Below are positions 17,901-24,229 of a DNA stretch of 64,000 nt, one piece after another. Position numbers and translations under genes: made by a program. Position 1 is the first letter of the stretch. The number at the start of each line of letters is the position of its first letter. Below the pieces are notes generated by a model. It saw nothing but the letters and a program-made list of their open reading frames with translations, had not been told where the DNA came from and searched no databases. This DNA comes from Palsa-513 sp036510225 (lineage in GTDB: Bacteria > Actinomycetota > Thermoleophilia > Solirubrobacterales > Solirubrobacteraceae), in the NCBI GenBank assembly GCA_036510225.1, contig DATCEH010000032.1, forward strand, positions 16,525-80,524, written 5' to 3'.

Positions 17901-20900
17901 CCCGTCAAGGCGTCGGCCGGGTCGTTCGCGCTCGAGTGTCCGGGCGGGACGTCGGTCGCGTTCACGGTCCCGACGACCTCGCCGTCGAGCTCCTACCAGA
18001 TCGATCCGAGTGCCCCGCTGCCCCAGGGGACCGTGTGCACGGTCACCGTCAAGGCGTCCGGCGTGACGAGCGTCGATCCCGGCGATGTCCCGCTGCCGGC
18101 GAACGACGTGTTCTCCTTCACGACCGGAACCGCACCGATCGTATCGGCCACCGCGCCGTCCAACGGCGCGACCAACCAGGCGCTGTCGCCGTCGATCAGC
18201 GTCACGTTCAACGAGCCGGTCAACGTGACGTCGGCGAGCGCGTTTTCGCTGGCCTGCCCGTCGGGGACCAACGAGCCGATCACGGTCACCCCGACGCCGC
18301 TCAACGGGAACACGACGTTCACGCTGACGCCGAACAGCCCGCTGCCGCAGGGCACGACGTGCACGATCACGGTCAATCACGCCGACGTGAGCGGGGCGGC
18401 CGCCGGGATCCCGATGGCCGCCGACTTCACGGCTTCGTTCACGACCGGCAGCCAGCCGACCGTGTCGAGCACGACGCCGGCGAACGGGGCCACCGGCGTC
18501 TCGCCGTCCGGGGCGGTGACGATCAGCTTCTTCGAGAACGTGGCGGTCTCGTCGAGCAGCGCGTTCGACATCGAATGCCCGACCGGGACGCCCGAGCCGT
18601 TCACGCTGTCGCCGGTCGCGCCGGGCAACGTGTCGACGTTCACGCTGACGCCGACGGCTCCGCTGCCGTCGAACACGCTCTGCACGGTGACCGTCGTCGC
18701 GAGCGACGTCACCAGCACGCCGCCGAGCAGTATCCCGATGCCGGCGAACTACGTCTTCTCGTTCACGACGAGCAGCGTGCCCGTGGCCGCAAACGACTCG
18801 TACTCGTCGATCGGGAATGTCGGGATCACGGTCCCGGCGGCCAGTGGCGTGCTCGCCAACGACACGCTCAACGGCAACTCGATCACGGCCTTCGACTCGA
18901 CATCGGTCGGCGGCGGGACGGTGACGATGACGACCACCGGAGCGAACGCCGGGGCTTTCATCTACACGCCGGCGGCGGGCTTCTCGGGCTCTGACTCGTT
19001 CACCTACACGCTCGGCGGCTCGTCGACCGCCACGGTGGCGATCAGCGTGAGCGCGCCGGTCTGGTTCATCGACAGCGCGGACACGGGCGGGAACGGGACG
19101 CTCGCCCAGCCGTTCAGCTCCATCGCCGCGTTCGACACGGCAAACACGGGGGCGGCCCTGCATCCGGCGAACGGTCAGACGATCTTCATCTACACCGGGT
19201 CGGGGTACTCGAGTGGCCTGACTCTGCGCTCCAGTCAGATCGTCGTCGGGCAGGGCGCTTCGGCGCCGCTGGCCTCGATCGCCGGTATCACGGTCCCGGC
19301 CTTCTCTGACGTGCTGCCGGGGACGGGCGGCGCGCTTCCTGCGATCACGACGACGTCGGGGGCCGGGATCACCTTGAGCACCGGCAACACGATCCGCGGC
19401 GTGGGCGTCGGTGCGACCGCCGGAGCTGGAGTCTCGGGATCGAGTCCTGGCGCGCTGACGCTGGGCTCCCCGGGGCCCAACTCGGACGTCACCGTGGCGA
19501 ACACGACGGCCGGCGCCGACGGCGTCGACCTCTCGGGGAGTGGCAACTGGAGCGTCGGCGCGTCGATCAGCGCGACGGGCGGGTTCTCGCTGGATGTCAC
19601 CGGGGCGACCGGGACCGACGCCTTCTCGGGTCCCGTCACCGGGACCGGTAAGGGCATCAGCCTGACCGGCAACTCCGGCACGATCAATTTCACCGGCGGC
19701 GTCGCCCTGAGCACGGGCGCGAACCCCGCGTTCACGGCAACCGGCGGCGGCACGATCAGCATCACTTGCACGACCCCGAGCGACGCGACGTGCGCCGGCA
19801 ACACGCTGACGACGACGACGGCGACGGCGCTGAACGTCTCGGGCACGGCGATCGGCAGCACCGGTCTGAACTTCAGGTCGATCTCGGCCGGCCCGTTCAG
19901 CGCTCCGCCGATCGCGAACGGGGCGCAGGGCATCGTGCTGAGCAGCACCGGCGCAGGGCCGTTCAACGTGACCGGGACCGGGAGCGCGGGCTCGGGCGGG
20001 ACGATCAGCAAGGTCGAGTCGACGAGCGTCAACTCCGCTGAGGTCTCGCTGACCAACACCGGCGCGGTGTCGCTCAACGAGATGACGATCATCGGCGATC
20101 CGTCGACGGCGAACGACGACGAGAGCGGGATCTTCGCCACCAACGTCAACGGCTTCACCGTCACCAACAGTTCGGTGACCAACAACGTGGGGCCGCAGAT
20201 CTTCCTCCAGTACACGTCCGCATCCACGCTCGCCGGACCGTTCAAGGTCAACGGCAACGCCGTGAGCTACCAGGGGTCACGGTCGAGCGGCAGCGGCATC
20301 CAGCTGGAGTTCCATGGGTCGGGGACCGTCACCGGGCACGTACATGGCAACACCGAGGGTGACCCGGCGAACGCCACGGCCGCCGAGTTCGCCTCCGACG
20401 GCGGCGAGGGGATCGACCTGGTCTCCGACGGTGGCGGGACCGTGACGGCCGACGTGAGCAACAACACGATCAACCGCGTCCTGAGCAGCTACGGCATGAA
20501 CCTCCAGGCCGGCGGCAACACCGCGGGCGGGACGCTCAACGCGACCGTCGCGAGCAACACGATCCACATGGACCAGGCGACGTCGGCCGACGGGATCACG
20601 GTCGTCTCGGGCACGAACACCGCAAACCATGCGGCGGTCTGTCTGAACATGACGAGCAACACGTCGGCGGCGGCCGGGACCGCGGCACAGAACGAGCAGT
20701 TCCCCTTCGATGGGGACGGCGTCAGCCTCGTCCAGAACGGCCAGACCGGCGACAGCACGTTCGCGATCCAGGGGTACGCCGGCGGCGCGACGGACCTCGC
20801 TGCGGTGCAGGGCTTCGTGATCGCCCAGAACACGCTGAGCGGCGTGTCCGACCCCGACGACGAGGCGATCGCCCTGATCCAGAACAGTGCCGCGAACGGC

Positions 20901-20933
20901 TTCACCAACGTCACGTGTCCGACCGCGCCGTGA
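14916..20933 (+). CDS. very large secreted repeat protein (cadherin-like, Ig-like, beta-helix)
   Basis: A 2005-residue exported protein. In order: a secretion-signal-like start (LLVSAAVLAGGLGSSATAAA), a glycine/serine-rich beta-helix-like part to about 200, seven tandem cadherin-like domains (about 216-866, each 93 residues, with NDSYDV..G and FTYTPTAGFSGTDSFTYTA), four SbsA-type Ig-like domains (each starting like STTPASGATNVPL and holding a Cys pair), one more cadherin-like domain near 1290-1380, and a C-terminal parallel beta-helix region opening with VWFIDSADTGGNGTLAQPF. No LPXTG sorting signal or membrane anchor is seen at the end (FTNVTCPTAP). GTG 14916 gives a signal peptide without a basic n-region, and the frame is open only back to 14877, so the start is uncertain. 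Probably a surface adhesin or matrix protein; a role with the three downstream collar genes is inferred. Confidence 0.75.
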   Translation: MSAAVLAGGLGSSATAAAATTCSGTLSHTTVALLDVPAGSTCVLQSVTVSSAASVEGTLDASSGGASHINGGLTINGGSARFIGGSIGGAVKIENTPAGSVTDLEAGQGVGLSIGGAVEMTGNAGAVRLANLSSGSVIITGNSGHITLSGDHIGGPLSAKNDTGGVTLSGNTVSGALTCSGNSPQPSDAGTANSTGGAGLGQCAPTGRPGDQHAIDHSYQVTENQTLVVPAPGVLAGSSDGAGHTLAAVLVNGPAHGTLALNADGSFTYTPTAGFHGSDSFTYTANDGLAASNTATATIQVNGPPVAVNDSYDALEGGTLAVLAPGVLGNDTDPSGLPLTAALGSGPAHGTLTLHSDGSFTYTPTAGFHGTDSFTYTAHDAFLGSNTATVTIHVRAPPVAANDSYDVNEGASLSVAAPGVLGNDTDSEGLAITAVLGTNPAHGMLTLNANGSFTYVPTAGFSGSDSFTYTAHDTFQGSNTATVTIHVHAPPVAVDDSYDVNTGATLAVAAPGILGNDSDPGGLALTAVLGTGPAHGALTLNTNGSFGYTPTAGFNGTDSFTYTAHDTFQGSNTATVTIHVHGAPVAVDDSYDVNEGASLTVAAPGVLGNDSDPGGLALSAVLATGPPHGALTFNADGSFTYTPTAGFSGTDSFTYTAHDAFLGSNTATVTIHVHAPPVAVNDPYDVNEGASLTVAAPGVLGNDSDPGGLSLSAVLGAGPTHGALTFNADGSFTYTPTAGFSGSDSFTYTAHDAFQGSNTATVTIHVHAPPVAANDSYNVTQGATLTVPAPGVLGNDSDPGGLSLSAVLGTGPAHGALTFNADGSFTYVPTSGFSGTDSFTYTAHDAFQGSNLATVTIHVNAPPAVSSTIPAGGATQRPLSQAVTVNFNESIDATAGAFKLECPTGTSEAFTSSPGLPGSGTTFVLTPSGPLPAGTTCTVTVVASHVTATGSGVPMAADFVFSFSTGATPAVTSTTPASGATNVPLGQAVTVTFNEPVKASAGSFALECPGGTSVAFTVPTTSPSSSYQIDPSAPLPQGTVCTVTVKASGVTSVDPGDVPLPANDVFSFTTGTAPIVSATAPSNGATNQALSPSISVTFNEPVNVTSASAFSLACPSGTNEPITVTPTPLNGNTTFTLTPNSPLPQGTTCTITVNHADVSGAAAGIPMAADFTASFTTGSQPTVSSTTPANGATGVSPSGAVTISFFENVAVSSSSAFDIECPTGTPEPFTLSPVAPGNVSTFTLTPTAPLPSNTLCTVTVVASDVTSTPPSSIPMPANYVFSFTTSSVPVAANDSYSSIGNVGITVPAASGVLANDTLNGNSITAFDSTSVGGGTVTMTTTGANAGAFIYTPAAGFSGSDSFTYTLGGSSTATVAISVSAPVWFIDSADTGGNGTLAQPFSSIAAFDTANTGAALHPANGQTIFIYTGSGYSSGLTLRSSQIVVGQGASAPLASIAGITVPAFSDVLPGTGGALPAITTTSGAGITLSTGNTIRGVGVGATAGAGVSGSSPGALTLGSPGPNSDVTVANTTAGADGVDLSGSGNWSVGASISATGGFSLDVTGATGTDAFSGPVTGTGKGISLTGNSGTINFTGGVALSTGANPAFTATGGGTISITCTTPSDATCAGNTLTTTTATALNVSGTAIGSTGLNFRSISAGPFSAPPIANGAQGIVLSSTGAGPFNVTGTGSAGSGGTISKVESTSVNSAEVSLTNTGAVSLNEMTIIGDPSTANDDESGIFATNVNGFTVTNSSVTNNVGPQIFLQYTSASTLAGPFKVNGNAVSYQGSRSSGSGIQLEFHGSGTVTGHVHGNTEGDPANATAAEFASDGGEGIDLVSDGGGTVTADVSNNTINRVLSSYGMNLQAGGNTAGGTLNATVASNTIHMDQATSADGITVVSGTNTANHAAVCLNMTSNTSAAAGTAAQNEQFPFDGDGVSLVQNGQTGDSTFAIQGYAGGATDLAAVQGFVIAQNTLSGVSDPDDEAIALIQNSAANGFTNVTCPTAP
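15561..17513 (+). repeat. seven tandem 279-bp repeats inside the large secreted protein gene
   Basis: Units begin at 15561, 15840, 16119, 16398, 16677, 16956 and 17235. Each is exactly 93 codons, with no length change between units. Units 3 to 7 are most alike (DVNEGASLTVAAPGVLGND). The equal length and high similarity point to recent tandem duplication or homogenisation. Confidence 0.9.
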
Positions 20934-20952
20934 GCATGACCAGAGGAGTCAG

Positions 20953-21462
20953 ATGTCAGAGCCGTTCCTAGGCCAGATCAGCCTGTTTGGCTTCAACTTC
21001 GCGCCGCGGGGCTGGGCCCAGGCCAACGGCCAGCTGCTGCCGATCAATCAGAACCAGGCGCTGTTCTCGCTGCTCGGCACGACGTTCGGGGGCAACGGCA
21101 CAACGAACTTCGCCCTCCCCAACCTCCAGGGCCGGGTCCCGGTCGGCAGCCAGGGCGGCAACCCCACGGAGGGCCAGGTCGGCGGCGAGGAGGCCCACAC
21201 GATGACGCTCGCCGAGCTCCCAAGCCACACCCACCTCGTCGCCGGCGCGGCGACGACGACGACATCGGCTCCCGCGAACGCCTTCCTCGGAGCGCCGACG
21301 ACGGGCGGGCCGTACAGTCCGCCGCCGGCGTCCGGGGCGGTCGCGCTGGCGTCCAGGTCCCTGGCGAGCGCCGGCGGGGGCCAGCCGCACGACAACCACC
21401 AGCCGTACCTTACGATCAACGCATGCATCGCCCTGCAGGGCATCTTCCCGTCCCGGAACTGA
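20953..21462 (+). CDS. phage tail collar domain (microcystin-dependent-protein-like) 1
   Basis: A 169-residue protein of the tail-collar/MdpB-like family: MSEPFLGQISLFGFNFAPRG at the start, GWAQANGQLLPINQNQALFSL, FGGNGTTNFALPNLQGR and the C-terminal INACIALQGIFPSRN. GAGGAG sits four bases before the ATG. It is 19 bases downstream of the large secreted protein and first of three paralogues in a row. Family members are found in phage tails and, as here, as bacterial chromosomal triplets of unknown role. No other phage genes are near, so a prophage is unlikely. Confidence 0.85.
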   Translation: MSEPFLGQISLFGFNFAPRGWAQANGQLLPINQNQALFSLLGTTFGGNGTTNFALPNLQGRVPVGSQGGNPTEGQVGGEEAHTMTLAELPSHTHLVAGAATTTTSAPANAFLGAPTTGGPYSPPPASGAVALASRSLASAGGGQPHDNHQPYLTINACIALQGIFPSRN

Positions 21463-21477
21463 AGCGAGGAGGAGGAC

Positions 21478-21993
21478 GTGTCCGAACCTTTTGTCGGTGA
21501 AATCAGGATGTTCGGGGGCAACTTCGCGCCGCAGGGCTGGGCCCTCTGCGACGGCAGGAGCCTCTCGATCGCGGCGAACCAGACGCTGTTCGCCCTGCTC
21601 GGGACGACCTACGGCGGCGACGGGGAGACCACCTTCAGCCTCCCCGACCTGCGCGGCCGCCTCCCCGTCCACCAGGGCAACAACGGCGCCGCGACCTACG
21701 TGATCGGCCAGCTGGCCGGATCGGAGGATGTCACCGTGACCGGCAACCAGCTGCCCGCCCACACGCACGCCCTCCAGGCCGGCACGAGCCCCGGGACGCA
21801 GGCGAGCCCGTCGAACAACGCGCTCGTCGCGAGCTCGAGCCTGGGGTTCTACACGACGCAGGCCCCGGCCACCCCGATGGCCCCGACGGCGGTCGCCACG
21901 ACCGGCGAGTCACAACCCCACAACAACATCCAGCCGGTCCTGTGCGTCACCTTCATCATCGCGCTGTTCGGCGTCTTCCCCTCCCGGAACTGA
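21478..21993 (+). CDS. phage tail collar domain protein 2
   Basis: Second paralogue, 171 residues, GTG start with a strong GAGGAGGA site just upstream. Same plan as its neighbours: MSEPFVGEIRMFGGNFAPQG, GWALCDGRSLSIAANQTLFALLG, YGGDGETTFSLPDLRGR, a histidine-rich turn (LPAHTHALQ) and the ending FIIALFGVFPSRN. The gap to copy 1 is 15 bases and to copy 3 is 12 bases, so the three are one operon. The central variable region differs most between paralogues. They may form a mixed trimeric structure, by analogy with collar domains; that is inference. Confidence 0.85.
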   Translation: MSEPFVGEIRMFGGNFAPQGWALCDGRSLSIAANQTLFALLGTTYGGDGETTFSLPDLRGRLPVHQGNNGAATYVIGQLAGSEDVTVTGNQLPAHTHALQAGTSPGTQASPSNNALVASSSLGFYTTQAPATPMAPTAVATTGESQPHNNIQPVLCVTFIIALFGVFPSRN

Positions 21994-22005
21994 AAGTTGT
22001 GATCG

Positions 22006-22530
22006 ATGGCTGAGCCCTTCGTTGCCGAGATCCGCGTCCTCCCGTACAACTTCGCGCCCCGTGGCTGGGCGTTCTGCTCGGGGCAGGTACTCCCGATCGC
22101 TCAGAACCAGGCGCTCTTCTCGCTGATCGGGACGTTCTACGGCGGCAACGGAACGACGAACTTCGCGCTCCCCGACCTCCGTGGCTGCGCGCCGATGGGC
22201 CAGGGATCGGGGCCCGGCCTGACCCCCCGGGTGTTGGGCGAGACGGGCGGCGAGAACGCCCACACGCTGCTTGCCACGGAGATGGCGGCGCACTCGCACG
22301 CCCCAAGTGCCTTCGAGGGACGCGGCGGCTTGGGGACGACGGTCCCGGCCGCCGGCGCCGCGATCACGGCGAGTAGCGGCGGATCGCTGTTCGGGACGCC
22401 GGCCGCAAACACGATGGCGCCCAGCGTGATCTCCTCGGTCGGCGGCGGAACCCCCCACAACAACCTGATGCCCTACCTGGGTCTCAACTTCTGCATCGCC
22501 CTCCAGGGCGTCTTCCCCGCCCGCAACTGA
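22006..22530 (+). CDS. phage tail collar domain protein 3
   Basis: Third paralogue, 174 residues: MAEPFVAEIRVLPYNFAPRG, GWAFCSGQVLPIAQNQALFSLIG, FYGGNGTTNFALPDLRG, a histidine turn (MAAHSHAPS) and FCIALQGVFPARN at the end. It is the most diverged N-terminally. It ends 12 bases before the convergent sulfotransferase-like gene, with no obvious hairpin terminator between them. No signal peptide is seen in any of the three, so if they act outside the cell they need another export route. Confidence 0.85.
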   Translation: MAEPFVAEIRVLPYNFAPRGWAFCSGQVLPIAQNQALFSLIGTFYGGNGTTNFALPDLRGCAPMGQGSGPGLTPRVLGETGGENAHTLLATEMAAHSHAPSAFEGRGGLGTTVPAAGAAITASSGGSLFGTPAANTMAPSVISSVGGGTPHNNLMPYLGLNFCIALQGVFPARN

Positions 22531-22542
22531 CCGCCAGCGCGC

Positions 22543-23808
22543 TCAGGCGACCCGTTCTCCGGCGACCTGGGCCCGCCGACGGCACTCGAGGCGCTCGTAG
22601 GACGACCACGCCAGACGGCGCGCGGCCGCTTCGATCCGCTGGGTGATCGGCCGTTCCGCGGCGTGACGGTCGCGCTCGAACGGGAGTCCCGGCGTCTTCG
22701 CATCGCCGGCCGCGGTCGCCCGGATGCTCGCCGCCGCCGACGCTGACGGGGCGACGCCGATATGCGGCATCACCCGCGTGAGGACCGCGCCCGGGAGCTC
22801 GTCGTAGGCGACCAGGAGGTCACGGTCGCCCAACCCCGAGAGGGCCGCGTCGGCGAATCGGTCGAGCACCGCCGCGCAGTACTCCTCGCCGCTCAGCGAC
22901 GCGTCCGCCAGTGCCTGGCGGCCGAACAGACCGGGAATCATCTGGGTCCCGCGCATGCGCATCTGCGAGGCGATCACCTCGCGCGGATCCCGGTATAGGA
23001 ACACGCGTCGCGCGTTCGGAAACGCCTCGCGCAGGAGCTCGAGGTCGAGGATCGCCCAGGCGTCGAGCTTGACGATCCGCGGCCCGGCCGGGATCTCCGC
23101 AACGGCCGGCTCGACGCGGCCGAGGGCTCCCACGAGGGCGCGAAGCGCCCGCGTGCGCGTCGCCGCGTCGATCCCCGGCGCCCGAATCAGATCGTCGATC
23201 GCGGGTGCCTCCGAGATCGCCCTGGCCCCGGGCAAGGTGCCAAGGACTCTGGAGAGGAGCGTCGAGCCACAACGCGAGACGTGGAAGATCAGGCAGTCCG
23301 GGGCCGGGTCGCCGCCGTCCCCGAGTGAGAGGAGCGCATCGAGCCCGGTCCAGCGGACCGACAGCTGTCGGTAGGGCTCGGTCAAGGCCCGCGAGATCGT
23401 GAGCTCGAAGAACGGCTCGTCGAAGCTCAGCCCGCGCAGATCGCACCACTCGACGACGATCTCGCCGTCGTGCATGCCGATCCCGATCGGGGCGCAGCCG
23501 GCGACCTCCGCGGCTTGGCAGAGCACCGGGAGCCCCGGCGTCTGTCCGACCCCGACCAGGATCGCCCCGCCGAGCGATCCGGTCATCGCCGCGCGAAGTC
23601 GAACGCGCTCGCGCCGCGCCTGCGAGACGGCCTCGGCGACCTCGGCTCGGTCCAGCGTCCAGCCGCGCTCGCCGGCGGCGCGGAGGACGAGCCGCGTGAA
23701 CTCGGCCCCGTCGGTGGCCGCCCTGGCACGCGCGGTCAGCTCGGGGTCTGCCAGCAGGCCGGTTCTCAGCCGCGCCAGGACGCTACGACCACTCCGGTCG
23801 GCCGCCAT
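22543..23808 (-). CDS. sulfotransferase-like protein with an N-terminal helical domain
   Basis: A 421-residue protein. The C-terminal half is a P-loop sulfotransferase: the phosphosulfate-binding loop FHVSRCGSTLLSRVLG (about 181-196) and the 3'-phosphate strand RRVFLYRDPREVIASQMRMRG (about 276-296). These bind PAPS in known relatives. The first ~60 residues (LLADPELTARARAAT...GWTLDRAEVAEAV) resemble a Nif11-type leader domain; this is my own resemblance call and is tentative. A middle segment has WCDLRGLSFDEPFF. It follows the DUF6916-like gene by 6 bases and faces the collar genes. The acceptor is unknown; modification of the collar or repeat proteins is one idea from context only. Confidence 0.65.
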   Translation of the reverse strand: MAADRSGRSVLARLRTGLLADPELTARARAATDGAEFTRLVLRAAGERGWTLDRAEVAEAVSQARRERVRLRAAMTGSLGGAILVGVGQTPGLPVLCQAAEVAGCAPIGIGMHDGEIVVEWCDLRGLSFDEPFFELTISRALTEPYRQLSVRWTGLDALLSLGDGGDPAPDCLIFHVSRCGSTLLSRVLGTLPGARAISEAPAIDDLIRAPGIDAATRTRALRALVGALGRVEPAVAEIPAGPRIVKLDAWAILDLELLREAFPNARRVFLYRDPREVIASQMRMRGTQMIPGLFGRQALADASLSGEEYCAAVLDRFADAALSGLGDRDLLVAYDELPGAVLTRVMPHIGVAPSASAAASIRATAAGDAKTPGLPFERDRHAAERPITQRIEAAARRLAWSSYERLECRRRAQVAGERVA

Positions 23809-23814
23809 CGCAGG

Positions 23815-24108
23815 TCAGGCGAAGACGGCCTCGTAGCGCGCGCCGTGATCGTCCGGGGTCAGCGGCACGAGAAAGAGGTCGAAGCGGCCGAGCGTCGCGT
23901 GCTCGATGGAGTAGGTCCCCTGTGGCAGGATCGGGTCGGCAGGGCCGCGAAAGAGGATCGAGAACGGGGCTCGACCGCCGGCTGGTGCGCCACCCACCGG
24001 GACGGCTGCGGCCAGCCGCAGCTCGAAGACCTGATCGGCGTCGACGTGGAGGCGGAACTCGTCGCCGACCAGCTCGGCAAAGGTCTCGGCTGTGAAGGAC
24101 TCGAGCAT
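23815..24108 (-). CDS. DUF6916-like small protein of the collar cassette
   Basis: A 97-residue protein with two blocks: MLESFTAETFAELVGDEFRL, and the Gly-Pro-rich RAPFSILFRGPADPILPQGT followed by YSIEHATLGRFDLFLVPLTP. From memory this matches the small DUF6916 family that accompanies collar-domain genes in bacterial chromosomes; no function is known. The ATG at 24106-24108 was preferred over one 66 bases upstream, because the upstream peptide is Arg/Gly-rich with no family look. Probably co-transcribed with the sulfotransferase-like gene. Confidence 0.65.
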   Translation of the reverse strand: MLESFTAETFAELVGDEFRLHVDADQVFELRLAAAVPVGGAPAGGRAPFSILFRGPADPILPQGTYSIEHATLGRFDLFLVPLTPDDHGARYEAVFA

Positions 24109-24191
24109 CGTCGCGGGGTGCAGCCTACCCGAGCGAGCTCGGCGGCCGACGCCGACGCCCCGCCCGGTGTTCATCTGATGGAAATGGAACG

Positions 24192-24207
24192 GTGACGGCC
24201 GGGAAAC
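24192..24207 (+). promoter_or_regulatory. GlnR-type box upstream of nirB
   Basis: GTGAC-n6-GAAAC ends 22 bases before the nirB start. It matches the gTnAC-n6-GaAAC consensus described for the Streptomyces nitrogen regulator GlnR, including the spacing. Only one complete a-b pair is visible. Whether this organism has GlnR cannot be seen here, but nirB is a classical GlnR target. Confidence 0.5.
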
Positions 24208-24229
24208 GGCTTGTTGGGAGCATCAACGA

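Noticed and set aside
16311..19163. 950-residue minus-strand frame with internal repeats
   Set aside because: Its repeats simply mirror the 279-bp units of the secreted protein gene; the content is Arg/Val/Asp-rich shadow sequence.
20953..22530. Prophage remnant
   Set aside because: Only collar-domain genes are present, with no capsid, terminase, tail or integrase genes nearby; such triplets also occur as ordinary chromosomal cassettes.
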